Shown one piece after another: positions 1-9,123 of a stretch of DNA of 64,000 bases (position 1 is the stretch's first letter; each line of letters opens with the position of its first letter). The stretch is taken from contig NZ_MQUQ01000011.1 in the NCBI RefSeq assembly GCF_001953865.1, positions 62,001-126,000 on the forward strand, read 5' to 3'. Position numbers and translations under genes: made by a program. The notes beneath the pieces were generated by a model. The model saw nothing but the letters and a program-made list of their open reading frames with translations. It ran no database searches and was not told where the DNA came from. Source of the stretch: Amycolatopsis coloradensis. Its GTDB lineage: Bacteria > Actinomycetota > Actinomycetes > Mycobacteriales > Pseudonocardiaceae.

Positions 1-2
1 AA

Positions 3-506
3 GGCTGGTCGCAGGACTACCGGTCACCGGAATGGACGTGCGAGGCATGTCATGCCCTGTCCGCGGGGTCCGGAGTGTGGGCGATGATCGACCCCGGCCC
101 CGCCCGGCAAGTCACCGAAGACCACGTTGACGAGTACGGCCTGCGCCTCGTCCTGCTCCGGCCGCCCACAGCGGCCGGAATCGGCGCCATCCAACTACGC
201 ATGGGACACACCACGTTCGGCGAGATCCGATTCTCTTTGTGTGGCCCTGACCGGCGCGCTGTCCTGGTTAGTGTCGAGGTGGAGGAGAAGCACCGGCGAC
301 GGGGCGCCGGCCGGATACTGGTGGCCGCCGCCCGAGCACGCGCTACCCGCTATCACTGGACGATGCTGCCGCTGGGCGAAGATCCCGTCGCCGTCGCGTT
401 CTGGGCCACAGTAGGAGCGCTCGGCCCCCACAATCCTCACCCGTGTACACACCAAATCGACGCCCAGGTGGTACCCGCGGAGTCGAGATGGACACAGTGG
501 TGGTGA
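3..506 (+). CDS. GNAT-like N-acetyltransferase, 5' end may lie outside the window
   Basis: The reading frame is open from the left edge to the stop at 504-506, so the true start may lie before the window. Internal starts exist at GTG 75 and ATG 84, and neither has a clear ribosome binding site. The part before ATG 84 contains a CxxC pair (CEAC), which could be coding. The segment SVEVEEKHRRRGAGRILV matches motif A of GNAT acetyltransferases, where the R-x-x-G-x-G/A loop binds the acetyl-CoA pyrophosphate. A later GEDPVAVAFWATVGA stretch fits the C-terminal helix of the fold. The acceptor substrate cannot be told. The gene is followed directly by a recombinase remnant, so it sits at the edge of a decayed mobile region. 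Family placement rests on one motif. Confidence 0.5.
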   Translation, partial: GWSQDYRSPEWTCEACHALSAGSGVWAMIDPGPARQVTEDHVDEYGLRLVLLRPPTAAGIGAIQLRMGHTTFGEIRFSLCGPDRRAVLVSVEVEEKHRRRGAGRILVAAARARATRYHWTMLPLGEDPVAVAFWATVGALGPHNPHPCTHQIDAQVVPAESRWTQWW

Positions 507-537
507 CAGGCGGCGCGGGATCGTTCTTCCTCTGGCA

Positions 538-700
538 CCACTGCTCTCGCACGCACAACGCGCCAGACAGGAAGAGATCCGCGACAACCTGGAAGCCCGC
601 GTCATAGAGGCGGAACGCGAAGGCTGGCTCGGCGAAGTCGAAGGCATGCAGGTCAGCTACAGCGGCATCCTGTGTTCTTCCCGTACCTCGACGGCCGGGC
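538..700 (+). pseudogene. C-terminal remnant of a site-specific tyrosine recombinase
   Basis: Frame 1 reads EEIRDNLEARVIEAEREGW followed by LGEVEGMQVSYSG. From memory this is the conserved tail of a large actinobacterial integrase family, downstream of its catalytic domain. The upstream catalytic domain is absent: the frame before 538 shows no recombinase similarity and belongs to DNA shared with the preceding gene. The same tail (PRLDEIEDDL...AWLGEVEG) occurs on the opposite strand at 30413-30838, so the two are relics of related elements. No start codon or full-length protein is possible here. Read as a decayed integrase end. Confidence 0.5.
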
Positions 701-1128
701 CGAACAGGGTTGCCACTGAGCGCGCCAGGGTGGGCTCAGAGAAACCACTGACGGTAACTGAAGTTGTCACGCCATTCTCGGTGCGTCCAAACGAAAAAAT
801 CGTCCTACCTCGGCAAGTCTGCCAAGCGGGACGGTCTTCGTGTTGTGAAGCCAAGGACTTGAACCCCGACCCCTCATTGCCTGATCCGTGGCTATCGCGA
901 ATCCGCTGTTCGGCTGCAGCAGCTGTGCTCTGACCGGTGTGGTTCGACGCTGTTGTGCCTGACGGCGTGCTTCAGAACTGCTCCAGGAAACAGGTGGGAT
1001 AGTCGGACTGCCAGGGGGCCGTGGGTGATCGCCGCCGCTGCGGACGCGACGTCTCGCCGCTGGTGGGCGTCGCTTCCAGAGGCTACGGACCATCACTCGC
1101 AACCAAGGACAGCCGGGACGTGCTTTGG

Positions 1129-1557
1129 TCAGAATGAGCCCATGTCGGACGAGATCCAGTGCTCGGGGCGGAGGTAGATGGCCAGATGCTCGCCGAGCTG
1201 GCTCAGCTCGAACTCCACGAAGCCGTCAACCTTGTCCGCGGGCAGGTAACGCGCGGCCATCTGCCTCGACAGCTCGCGGGTGCCCGGCTCGGTCCGGACC
1301 ACCGGCCCCTCCACCGCCACATAGCGAATCGTCGGCTCGGTCCGCTGAACCATCAGGCTGCACCGCCCGGCCGCCTCGATCGCGCGAGCCTTGCGCGAGC
1401 CGGGCGGGGTGTTCACCCACAGTTCGCCACCGGGCGTGTAGTGGTACCAGATCGGCACGACCAGTGGTGCGCGATCGGCACTCTCGACCACGGACAGCGC
1501 CCCGATCCGCGGCTCGGCCAGGAACTGCTCGCGTTCGTCCTTCGACAGTGGCATCAC
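1129..1557 (-). CDS. Pyridoxamine 5'-phosphate oxidase-family FMN/F420 split-barrel protein
   Basis: This 142-aa protein has the usual length and layout of small split-barrel flavin-binding proteins. The N-terminus MPLSKDEREQFLAEPRIGAL is typical of actinobacterial PPOX-class oxidoreductases. The barrel strands follow (PLVVPIWYHYTPGGELWVNT, then RKARAIEAAGRCSLMVQ and YVAVEGPV). Such proteins bind FMN or F420 at a dimer interface and reduce or sequester varied substrates in the cytoplasm; the substrate is not predictable. Two start codons are adjacent (1557 and 1554) and the second is the common family start. It lies downstream of the AraC gene on the same strand, separated by a hairpin and a tRNA fragment, so it is probably transcribed alone. 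Confidence 0.8.
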   Translation of the reverse strand: MMPLSKDEREQFLAEPRIGALSVVESADRAPLVVPIWYHYTPGGELWVNTPPGSRKARAIEAAGRCSLMVQRTEPTIRYVAVEGPVVRTEPGTRELSRQMAARYLPADKVDGFVEFELSQLGEHLAIYLRPEHWISSDMGSF

Positions 1558-1570
1558 CCGAGACTATCGA

Positions 1571-1607
1571 GCTGATCGGAGGGCTGCAGCTCCCAGCTCC
1601 GATCAGC
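1571..1607 (-). terminator. Hairpin between the AraC gene and the PPOX gene
   Basis: An 11-bp perfect inverted repeat, GCTGATCGGAG and CTCCGATCAGC, flanks a 15-base loop. It lies downstream of the minus-strand AraC gene and just upstream of the PPOX start. There is no T-tract, as is usual for high-GC actinobacteria. The most likely role is to end the AraC transcript; a leader structure for the PPOX gene is the alternative. Confidence 0.5.
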
Positions 1608-1622
1608 GGTGTTTCGCCACTG

Positions 1623-1645
1623 TGGAGCTGAGGGGACTCGAACCC
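1623..1645 (-). other. tRNA-Ala 3'-end fragment, possible attachment-site relic
   Basis: On the minus strand this reads as the T-loop, the 3' half of the T-stem and the acceptor end of a tRNA (TTCGAGTCCCCTCAGCTCCA), matching the 3' end I remember for actinobacterial tRNA-Ala(GGC). The rest of the cloverleaf is absent, and the 5' side of the T-stem no longer pairs, so it is not a functional tRNA. Integrases of actinobacterial mobile elements often recombine within tRNA 3' halves, which makes an att relic plausible. Confidence 0.4.
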
Positions 1646-1673
1646 GCGTCAACAACCTCACGACTCGCGACGA

Positions 1674-2597
1674 CTAGTTCTTCCCGCGCCGGTACTCACT
1701 GGGGCTGCAACCGTGTTCTCTGCGGAAAGTGCGCGAGAAGTAGAACGCGTCGTTGTAGCCGATGGTCCTGGCGATCTCGGAGATGTCGCGGGACGTGGTA
1801 ACCAGCAGCTCGCGCGCCCGGGCCATCCGCACGCGCTTGGCGTATTCGACCACGCCGCAGCCCGCCACCATCCGGAACAGGGCCGCGAAGTGCGAGGGGG
1901 ACAGGCCCGCCGTGCGCGCGAGCTCTTTGACGATCACCGGCTTCGCGAAGTTGTGCCGCAGGTACTCCTGCGCCTGGCGAACCGGCTCGGTGGGCTGGTG
2001 GGCTTCGGTCAGTGCGTCCGCGGCCAGCTGCGCCAGCAGGGTCCAGCCCGCGCCGGAGGCCGAGATAAGGTGCGGGAAGGTCTCGTCCCGCTCGAGGAAG
2101 CCGATGGCGTCGTCGATCGCCGAGACGGCCCGGTAGACGTCGCGCACCTCGATGATGGCTTCTCCGCCGTCCGGCGTGACGACCGAGAGCAGCTCCGAGA
2201 CCTGGGAGCCCGCGGCGTGCAGCCACCAGATCGTCCAGGGGTCACGCGAGTCCGCCCAGTAGAAGTGCGGGCGGGATGGGGGCAGGACCAGGGCATTTCC
2301 CGGCCTGATCACGCTCACTCTGCCGTCGACCTCGCAGTGCCCGACCCCGTCGGTGCAGACGATCACGATGGCTTCTGGTGCGCTGCGCGGGCGGTGCATG
2401 CCGTGGTTGGCCGCGCTGGGGAAGTACCCGGCGTCGGTGACGAGCAGGCCCGAGGTCGGGGCTCTGCGCAGGGCCGACGCTACCAGCGGCCGCGGCAGCA
2501 CGCGCAACCGCTGACCTGGGAAGCCATCGGGCATCAGCATCCGCACACCGTACAGCCGGCCGTCGAATCGTCCAGGTGATTCGGTCGATTCGGCCAT
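1674..2597 (-). CDS. AraC-family transcriptional regulator of the sugar locus
   Basis: This 307-aa protein has an N-terminal cupin-like sensor (roughly residues 40-150, including CEVDGRVSVIRPGNALVLPP). A C-terminal double helix-turn-helix of the AraC type follows (IVKELARTAGLSPSHFAALF, then DISEIARTIGYNDAFYFSRTF, ending CSPSEYRRGK). Such regulators bind a small sugar in the arm domain and activate nearby transport and hydrolase genes. The ATG at 2597 was chosen because it leaves a 35-bp divergent gap to the DUF5107 gene; ATG at 2624 and the longer frame up to 2813 would overlap the neighbour's promoter or coding region. Its position beside glycoside hydrolase and CUT1 transporter genes suggests that it controls them. 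The ligand is unknown. Confidence 0.85.
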   Translation of the reverse strand: MAESTESPGRFDGRLYGVRMLMPDGFPGQRLRVLPRPLVASALRRAPTSGLLVTDAGYFPSAANHGMHRPRSAPEAIVIVCTDGVGHCEVDGRVSVIRPGNALVLPPSRPHFYWADSRDPWTIWWLHAAGSQVSELLSVVTPDGGEAIIEVRDVYRAVSAIDDAIGFLERDETFPHLISASGAGWTLLAQLAADALTEAHQPTEPVRQAQEYLRHNFAKPVIVKELARTAGLSPSHFAALFRMVAGCGVVEYAKRVRMARARELLVTTSRDISEIARTIGYNDAFYFSRTFRREHGCSPSEYRRGKN

Positions 2598-2632
2598 CCC
2601 GCCGAACGGGTGCCCGGGCATAGCGTTGCCGC

Positions 2633-5600
2633 ATGTCACAGGGTGAATCGACGCTGATCCTGCCGTCCCGCCCCGCCGAGCACGCCGAGGCCGGGGTCGC
2701 GGCGTGGCGGGCGGGGGTGATGATCGACAGCTACCTTCCCGAGGCGCCCGACCGGTATCCCGCCTACCTGGACCGGCGCGTCTATCAGGGCTCCTCCGGG
2801 CGGGTGTATCCACTGCCGTTCCATGACCGGATCAGCCCGGTGAAGGCCCCGGCGAAGTGGGACGCGGTGCACCTGGAGAACCGCTGGCTGCGGCTGATGG
2901 TGCTGCCCGAGCTCGGTGGCCGCATCCATGGTGCTTTCGACCGCACCAGAAACTACGACTTCTTCTACCGCAACCCGGTGATCAAGCCCGCTCTCGTCGG
3001 CCTGACCGGCCCGTGGGTCTCCGGCGGAGTCGAGTTCAACTGGCCGCAGCACCATCGCCCCGCCACGTTCCTGCCGACCGACGTCGAGATCGAGCACGAG
3101 GCCGATGGCGCCGTGACCGTGTGGTGCTCCGACCACGACCCCTTCGACCGGATGAAGGGGATGCACGGCGTCCGGATGCGGCCCGACAACGCCGTCCTGG
3201 AGCTGCGGGTGCGGCTGTACAACCGCGGCGAGCGGACCCGGACGTTCTTGTGGTGGACCAATATCGCCGCGCGGGCGGATGAGAACTACCAGTCGTTCTT
3301 CCCACGAGACGTGCGGGTGGTCGCCGATCACGCCAAGCGCGCGACGACCGGCTTCCCCGCCGCGGATCGGGCCTACTACGGAGTCGACTACCCGGCCCGG
3401 CACGACGAGGTCGACACGGCCGCCGGTGGCGTGCAGGTCCGCGGGGACCGCCTTGACTGGTATCGCAACATCCCGGTGCCGACCTCGTACATGTGTGTTG
3501 GCAGTAAGGAAACGTTCTTCGGCGGCTATGACCATGCCGCGCGGGCCGGGTTCGTGCACGTCGCCGATCGGCAGATCGCTGTCGGGAAGAAGCAGTGGAC
3601 TTGGGGCGCTTCGGAGTTCGGTGACGCGTGGGGCCGCAATCTGACCGACGACGGTTCGGCCTATGTCGAATTGATGGCCGGGGTGTTCACCGACAACCAG
3701 CCGGACTTCTCCTTCATCGCGCCCGGGGAGACGAAGGTGTTTTCCCAGTTCTGGTATCCGATTCAAGAGATCGGTCCGGTGCAGGCGGCAACCGTGGACG
3801 CCGCGGTGCGAGTGGACCTCCAGGGAACGAGTGCGCGGGTCGGAGTCGCAGTGACAGCTGACCGCCCCGGATGCCGCTTGTCGCTCGTCGACGGCACGGG
3901 GGCCGAGGTCGCCGAGGTGCGCGCCGACATCGCGCCGGGCAAGCCCTTCCAGGAGAGCATCCCGCTGACGCGGCACGCTGATCGACTCGTGCTGCGCGTC
4001 CTCCACGGTGACGAACTGTTGGTGGAGTGGGATTCCCTGGTCCCCAGCGCGGACGATCAAGTCACCCCGGCACGCGAGCCCGCCGCGCCCGAGGACGTGC
4101 CGACCGTGGAAGAGCTGTCCGTGATCGGCGCGCACCTCGATCAGTACCGGCACGCGACGCGCTCGCCGGAGCCGTACTGGCGTGAGGCATTGCGCCGCGA
4201 TCCCGCGCATGTCGCGGCCAAGGTCGGGCTCGCTGGGCGCGCGTATCAGCGTGGTGACTTCGCCGAGGCGGAGAAATTGTTACGGGTGGCCGTTTCCCGG
4301 CTGACGACGTTGAACCCCAACCCGGTCGACACGACCGCGCTGTACTGCCTCGGTCTCGTGCTGGAGCGACTCGGCCGGGCCGACGAGGCTTACGACGTAT
4401 ACGGTTCCAGCTCCTGGGCGCGTGCGTGGCGGGCACCGGCGGGCTATCGCATGGCGCGTATCGACGCCGCACACGGGCGGAACAGGGAAGCGCTGGCCAG
4501 GCTTGAGGATGTGCTGCGCACCGAGCCGGAGCACCTGCAAGCCCGTGCTCTCCGGGTGATCGTGTTGCGCCGTAACGGAAAAGACGGTCAAGCGGCAGAG
4601 TTTGCCGAAGTCACCCGTGCGCTTGATCCCTTGGACTGGTGGACGCGCGATCTGCTTGGCCTGCCTCTCACGACGGACGCGCAGACCTGCCTTGACATCG
4701 CGCTGGAGTACGTCGGCGTTGGTGAGCACGATGCGGCACTGCGGGTGCTCGACGTCGCCCGCGAGCGGGAGGGTTCTCGCGCCATCGGGCAGACAGCGGC
4801 CGGGCCGTTGCTGGAGTACCACCGAGCCGAGGTGCTGCGCAGGCTGGGCAGAGACCACGAGGCGCGTGAAGCCGTTGAGAGAGCGCAAAGTCTCGACGCG
4901 ACGTGGTGTTTTCCTTCGCGGTTGGACGACGCGTTGACGTTGGAACGTGCGGCGAACTCCGACGACACGGACGCGCGGGCTCGCGCGCTGCTCGGACACT
5001 GGCTCTACGCCAACGGACGCCCTGATGACGCGTGCACGGCCTGGAACGCCGCAGCGGTGATCGACCCGGATGACCCCGTGGTGTGGCGGAATCTGGGGCT
5101 CGCGGCCTTCAACCATCTCGGTGACGCCGAGCAGGCATGCGCGGCCTACGACTCCGCGCTCGCCGTCGCGGGGGACGACGCCAAGTTGATCTTCGAGCGT
5201 GACCAGCTCAGCGCGAGGCGCGGCGTGCCGCCCGGGCCACGGCTGGACTGGCTCCTGCGGAACCGCGCCCTGGTCGAGACGCGGGACGACGCCACTATTG
5301 AGCTCGCGCACCTGCTGATCACCGCCGACCGGCTCGACGAGGCCCGCGAACTGCTGCTCGGCCGCACCTTCCAACCGTGGGAGGGCGGTGAGGGCGACGT
5401 GCTGCGCGTGTGGGACCGGCTGTGCCGCTCACAATCCACAGTGGACGACGCGTTCGCGCCGCCGGAATCCCTCAGCGAGGCAAGGCATCCGCTCGCGAAC
5501 ACCGCGCAGCTGCACCTGATGCGGGGTGACGTGCTCGGGGACCGGGCGGCGTGGGAGCTAGCCGCCGCGCAGCAGGGAGACTTCCTGGGGATGAGCGCCC

Positions 5601-5947
5601 AGCCCTACTCCGAGGCGACCTACTCTTCGGTGCTCGCGCTGCGCAGGCTTGGTCGCACCGAGGAAGCCGACCGGCTCACCGAGGCATTGCGCGCCTTCTG
5701 CGACACGGTGGAGGCGAGCCCGGCGACCGTGGACTACTTCGCGACTTCGCTGCCGTCGATGTTGTTGTTCACCGAGGACCTGGCCGCCGCGCAGCTGCGC
5801 CGAGTAGCGTTTTTGCGGGCACAGCTCGACATTCTCGGCGGGCAGCACGCACGCGCGGGTGACCGGTTGGCCGCGCTGCTGGTCGAGGAGCCGCACCACG
5901 TCGACGCGCTGGACCTCGCCCGATCGATCCGGAATCCGACGCGGTGA
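2633..5947 (+). CDS. DUF5107 protein with C-terminal TPR repeats
   Basis: This 1104-aa cytoplasmic protein has no signal peptide. The N-terminal ~400 residues fit DUF5107, a mutarotase-like beta-sandwich found near carbohydrate genes (GGRIHGAFDRTRNYDFFYRN, GGVEFNWPQHH and SFIAPGETKVFSQFWYPIQE are typical stretches). From about residue 490 the protein is helical TPR repeats (for example AKVGLAGRAYQRGDFAEAEK, then ALYCLGLVLERLGRADEAYD and VVWRNLGLAAFNHLGDAEQA). Proteins of this build are common in actinobacterial sugar-utilisation loci, but I know of no established reaction. A role in sugar binding, epimer handling or as an intracellular glycosidase is inference. It diverges from the AraC gene (35-bp gap) and converges on the GH20 gene with only 35 bp between stops. 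No strong SD precedes ATG 2633. Confidence 0.85.
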   Translation: MSQGESTLILPSRPAEHAEAGVAAWRAGVMIDSYLPEAPDRYPAYLDRRVYQGSSGRVYPLPFHDRISPVKAPAKWDAVHLENRWLRLMVLPELGGRIHGAFDRTRNYDFFYRNPVIKPALVGLTGPWVSGGVEFNWPQHHRPATFLPTDVEIEHEADGAVTVWCSDHDPFDRMKGMHGVRMRPDNAVLELRVRLYNRGERTRTFLWWTNIAARADENYQSFFPRDVRVVADHAKRATTGFPAADRAYYGVDYPARHDEVDTAAGGVQVRGDRLDWYRNIPVPTSYMCVGSKETFFGGYDHAARAGFVHVADRQIAVGKKQWTWGASEFGDAWGRNLTDDGSAYVELMAGVFTDNQPDFSFIAPGETKVFSQFWYPIQEIGPVQAATVDAAVRVDLQGTSARVGVAVTADRPGCRLSLVDGTGAEVAEVRADIAPGKPFQESIPLTRHADRLVLRVLHGDELLVEWDSLVPSADDQVTPAREPAAPEDVPTVEELSVIGAHLDQYRHATRSPEPYWREALRRDPAHVAAKVGLAGRAYQRGDFAEAEKLLRVAVSRLTTLNPNPVDTTALYCLGLVLERLGRADEAYDVYGSSSWARAWRAPAGYRMARIDAAHGRNREALARLEDVLRTEPEHLQARALRVIVLRRNGKDGQAAEFAEVTRALDPLDWWTRDLLGLPLTTDAQTCLDIALEYVGVGEHDAALRVLDVAREREGSRAIGQTAAGPLLEYHRAEVLRRLGRDHEAREAVERAQSLDATWCFPSRLDDALTLERAANSDDTDARARALLGHWLYANGRPDDACTAWNAAAVIDPDDPVVWRNLGLAAFNHLGDAEQACAAYDSALAVAGDDAKLIFERDQLSARRGVPPGPRLDWLLRNRALVETRDDATIELAHLLITADRLDEARELLLGRTFQPWEGGEGDVLRVWDRLCRSQSTVDDAFAPPESLSEARHPLANTAQLHLMRGDVLGDRAAWELAAAQQGDFLGMSAQPYSEATYSSVLALRRLGRTEEADRLTEALRAFCDTVEASPATVDYFATSLPSMLLFTEDLAAAQLRRVAFLRAQLDILGGQHARAGDRLAALLVEEPHHVDALDLARSIRNPTR

Positions 5948-5982
5948 CGGCGTCTGTGCACCGCCACCGCGCGCGGAATTCC

Positions 5983-7665
5983 TCACACGTCAGGGATATC
6001 CGCCACGGTTCCGGTCGCGGCCGCGTCGGCGTAGTTCGCGAGGCGCTCGGCCATCGGAACCCCGGCGCGATGGGCTCGCCGACCGGTGCCGCCGCGCTGC
6101 CACGGCGCCGGGCCGGTCAGCGGGCGGAACTCGACTCCGGCCGCCGCCAGCCGGTCGAGGTGGCGGGGCAGCCGCCGGTGGAGATCCTGCGTGCGGGAGC
6201 CCCAAGCGATCTCCGCGAAGGCACACGTTCGCGGGTACAGGAGGTAGTCGACCAGTCGTGGGTCGTCGACGAACTCGGTCCACATCTGACACTGGATCCC
6301 TTGCACACGAGCACTCTCGTCCTCGGACCAGTCCTGCGGGATCGGCTCCCACGAGACGACGTCGCCGAGGGTGACCGGACCGCCGATCGCGAGTGGCTCG
6401 CCGGGGTCGGCCTCCTGGAAGTAGTCGAAGTAGGTCGGCATGACCGGCGAGAGCACGACGTCGTGACCGGCTGCCGCCGCCCGGCGGGCGACCTCCGCGC
6501 CACGCCACGCCATGACCAGCGTGGTGGTCGATTCCGCGTCGGCGGCGGTTCCTTGCGCGGCGAAGCTGTCGTCCCACGTGACCGGCGTTTTGCCGTGCTC
6601 AGCCAGCATCTGCCGCACTTCGGCCATCAGGGCGGCGAAGATCTCGGCGCTCCCGGAGAGCCTCCGCTTGTCGGCGAACGCACGCACCACCGGGTCGTCG
6701 TCCCACGCCCGCAGGACGGACTCGTCACCACCCACGTGCACGTAAGGGGAAGGGAACAGCGGGAGCAGCTCGTCGAACAGGAGGCGCAGGAACTCCAGGG
6801 ACCGCTCCGACGGAGCCAGGAGCGCGTCGTGCACACCCCAGTTCGGGTGCACCGCGCGATCCGGCACGGACGGGGACCCGAACTCCGGGTAGGCGGCCAG
6901 CAAGGCGCCGGTGTGGCCGGGAACGCCGATCTCCGGGACGACCGTGATCGCGCGATCCGCCGCGTAGGCGACGATCTCGGCGAGGTCGTCGCGGGTGTAG
7001 TAGCCGCCGTGCGGTGTGCCGTCGTGGACGACCTCGTCGGAGTAGTGGCTGACCTGGCTCGTCACCCGCCAGCTGCCGACCTCGTGCAGGCGCGGGAAGC
7101 GAAGGCTCTCCACCCGCCAGCCCTGGTCGTCGCTGAGGTGCAGGTGCAGGGTGTTCAGCTTGTGCGCGCTCATCAGGCCGAGGTGGCGCAACACCTCCCG
7201 CTTGGGCAGGAAGTGCCGCGCGACGTCGAGGAGCATTCCGCGCCAGCGGAATCGTGGGCTGTCCTCGACGCGGACGACCGGTGCGACCCACCGGATGTCC
7301 GACGGCGCGGCCTGCCGGTAAGCGGCGTCGGGAAGGAGCTGGCGCAGGGTCTGCACGGCATACACGACACCGGAACGGTCCGCCGCGGTGATGGTCACTC
7401 CGGCCTCGGTCACGTCGAGCACGAAACCCTCGGGAGGAGTCGCGCCCGCGCGGAGCAGCACTTGCAGACCTGCGGGTTCGGCGACGACCTTGCTGGTCAT
7501 GGGCAGCAGCGTGATCGCCCGCAGGACCGCGGCCCGTTCCTCCGCCGGCACGTCCAGGCGCACCGGGAGTTCGGCCGGAAGCCGGAGCACCCCCGCGCCG
7601 AGCACCACCGAATGCGGTTGGGGAACGAGGTGCGCCGCCCGCTCTCGCGCGTCGTCGTGGCTCAT
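5983..7665 (-). CDS. GH20 beta-N-acetylhexosaminidase
   Basis: This 560-aa protein has the two-domain build of family GH20: an N-terminal GH20b alpha/beta domain (residues ~10-130) and a TIM-barrel catalytic domain beginning near RFRWRGMLLDVARHFLPK. The barrel shows LNTLHLHLSDDQGWR, VVPEIGVPGHTGALLAAYPE and the catalytic Asp-Glu pair in HVGGDE (about D314-E315). The enzyme removes terminal GlcNAc or GalNAc by substrate-assisted catalysis. No signal peptide is visible, so it probably acts inside the cell on imported oligosaccharides. ATG 7665 was chosen because GGGAGG lies 7-8 bases upstream; the longer frame from 7692 has no such site. It is transcribed away from the alpha-galactosidase gene across a 128-bp shared promoter region. 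Confidence 0.93.
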   Translation of the reverse strand: MSHDDARERAAHLVPQPHSVVLGAGVLRLPAELPVRLDVPAEERAAVLRAITLLPMTSKVVAEPAGLQVLLRAGATPPEGFVLDVTEAGVTITAADRSGVVYAVQTLRQLLPDAAYRQAAPSDIRWVAPVVRVEDSPRFRWRGMLLDVARHFLPKREVLRHLGLMSAHKLNTLHLHLSDDQGWRVESLRFPRLHEVGSWRVTSQVSHYSDEVVHDGTPHGGYYTRDDLAEIVAYAADRAITVVPEIGVPGHTGALLAAYPEFGSPSVPDRAVHPNWGVHDALLAPSERSLEFLRLLFDELLPLFPSPYVHVGGDESVLRAWDDDPVVRAFADKRRLSGSAEIFAALMAEVRQMLAEHGKTPVTWDDSFAAQGTAADAESTTTLVMAWRGAEVARRAAAAGHDVVLSPVMPTYFDYFQEADPGEPLAIGGPVTLGDVVSWEPIPQDWSEDESARVQGIQCQMWTEFVDDPRLVDYLLYPRTCAFAEIAWGSRTQDLHRRLPRHLDRLAAAGVEFRPLTGPAPWQRGGTGRRAHRAGVPMAERLANYADAAATGTVADIPDV

Positions 7666-7793
7666 GATCGCTGCCTCCCTGTTTGCGCGCAAATGTTTTT
7701 TTCTGTTCAGTACTCGTTTATAGTCAACAGATATTGCTCATTTAGAGGCTAGTATGCACATAAATGAACGAAAATCACCACGAAGGGACGCCG
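7666..7793. promoter_or_regulatory. Divergent promoter region with a 12-bp palindrome
   Basis: This AT-rich 128-bp gap separates the GH20 and GH36-like genes. At 7682-7693 lies the perfect palindrome TTTGCGCGCAAA, 17 bases before the GH20 start. A TTGACT (-35-like) lies on the minus strand within TATAGTCAACAG near 7722. The palindrome is a candidate operator for a LacI, GntR or AraC-type regulator; which protein binds it cannot be read from the sequence. Confidence 0.5.
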
Positions 7794-9101
7794 ATGTACC
7801 TCCCGATCGCCGAGGTTGCCTGCGTGCCGGCCCGGGCACGCGTCTTCGAGCAGGGCTGGCAGTCCTGGAGTCCCACCGGCACCTACCCGGGTGACACGAC
7901 CTCGCCCCGGCCGTCCTCGGCGCAGATCGCGGCGAGCTGCTTCCGCTTCGACCGGCCGATGCCGGAATCCGGCTTCCAGGGCGAGGGACTTGTCGTGATC
8001 GACCCGGGCGACGGCGGCCCGGTGCGGTCGTGGTCCGCGGTGGATCACTCCGCCGAAGTCCCCTCCATCCGCGTGCAGGCGCTCGGGGACCGGCTCGTCG
8101 TCTCCAGCCTTGGCGCTGTCCGGGAGACCGAGCACGCCGACCTCCCACGCGCGCTCGCCGCCTGGGCCGAGGAAGTGGCGGCCGGCGGTGGCGTGACGGC
8201 GGTCCGTCCGCTCGGTCCGGGGTGGAGCAGCTGGTACGGGCACTGGAACAAGGTCACCGAGCAGGACATCGCCGACACCCTGGTGCATGCCGAACGACTG
8301 GAGCTGCCGTTGGAGATCATCCAGCTCGACGACGGCTACCAGAGCGCGATCGGGGATTGGCTCGACATCCGGCCGGGCTTCGGATCCCTTGAAGGAGTGG
8401 CGAAACGCGTCGCCGACACCGGGCGGCGCGCGGGCATCTGGCTGACGCCGTTCTTCGTCGCCGCCGACAGCCGGGTGGCGACCGAACATCCGGACTGGCT
8501 GGTGCGGGGCACGCCCGTGATGCGCGAGTGGGACCGGGACATCGCGGTGCTCGACGTGACGCACCCGGACGCGGCGGAGCATCTCGGCGGCGTGTTCAGC
8601 TCCCTTGTGGCGACCGGGTTTTCGTTCTTCAAGATCGACTACAGCTACGCCGGAGCGCATCCCGGCCGGCGGCACGCCGACGTGTCGGGGCACGACGCCT
8701 ACGTGGCGGGAATGCGGATCATCCGCGAGGCGGTCGGGCCGGACTCGACCGTTCTCGGTTGCGGCGCACCGATGCTGCCCAGTGTGGGACTCGTCGACGC
8801 CATGCGGGTCAGCCCGGACACCGCGGTCGCCGTCGAACCCAAGTCCGGGGACGTCAGTCAGCCCTCGCAGCTCGGCGCGCGGCTGGCCGGGGCCGCGCGG
8901 GAGTTCATGCACGGCCGGTTGTGGGTCAACGATCCCGACTGCCTGCTGGTGTCTCCGCGCGTGGAAGACCGCGCCGGCTGGGCGGATCACGTGGCCTCCA
9001 GCGGTGGGTGGAGGTGTTCGAGCGATCGCCTCGCCGACCTCGACGAGTGGGGAGCCACGCGCACCCGCGAGCTGCTCACGCCGTCAACCGGTCCTGCCTG
9101 A
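7794..9101 (+). CDS. GH36-like alpha-galactosidase
   Basis: This 435-aa cytoplasmic enzyme has a short N-terminal beta region (WQSWSPTGTYPGD) followed by a barrel with the clan GH-D signatures. WSSWYGHWNKVTEQDI, EIIQLDDGYQ, GIWLTPFFVA and FSFFKIDYSYAGA are visible; the Asp of FKID is the predicted nucleophile. MRVSPDTA near residue 340 is the likely acid/base region. Length is shorter than classical ~700-aa GH36 enzymes, since the large N-terminal sandwich is reduced, as in compact actinobacterial members. It should hydrolyse terminal alpha-galactosyl (or alpha-GalNAc) residues. ATG 7794 has GAAGGGA six to seven bases upstream; ATG 7764 lacks one. It leads the operon that continues with the ABC permeases, only 22 bp downstream. 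Confidence 0.85.
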   Translation: MYLPIAEVACVPARARVFEQGWQSWSPTGTYPGDTTSPRPSSAQIAASCFRFDRPMPESGFQGEGLVVIDPGDGGPVRSWSAVDHSAEVPSIRVQALGDRLVVSSLGAVRETEHADLPRALAAWAEEVAAGGGVTAVRPLGPGWSSWYGHWNKVTEQDIADTLVHAERLELPLEIIQLDDGYQSAIGDWLDIRPGFGSLEGVAKRVADTGRRAGIWLTPFFVAADSRVATEHPDWLVRGTPVMREWDRDIAVLDVTHPDAAEHLGGVFSSLVATGFSFFKIDYSYAGAHPGRRHADVSGHDAYVAGMRIIREAVGPDSTVLGCGAPMLPSVGLVDAMRVSPDTAVAVEPKSGDVSQPSQLGARLAGAAREFMHGRLWVNDPDCLLVSPRVEDRAGWADHVASSGGWRCSSDRLADLDEWGATRTRELLTPSTGPA

Positions 9102-9123
9102 TCTCTCCGGAAGGGAGTTCGCC

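Noticed and set aside
848..872. tRNA-like GGACTTGAACCCC motif near the recombinase remnant at 538
   Set aside because: Only the T-loop consensus matches; the T-stem does not pair and no acceptor or anticodon arm can be drawn, so it is weaker than the 1623 fragment.
5944..7752. 602-codon plus-strand frame across the hexosaminidase
   Set aside because: It is antisense to a clear GH20 gene, rich in Arg/Gly/Val with no family, and has no SD.
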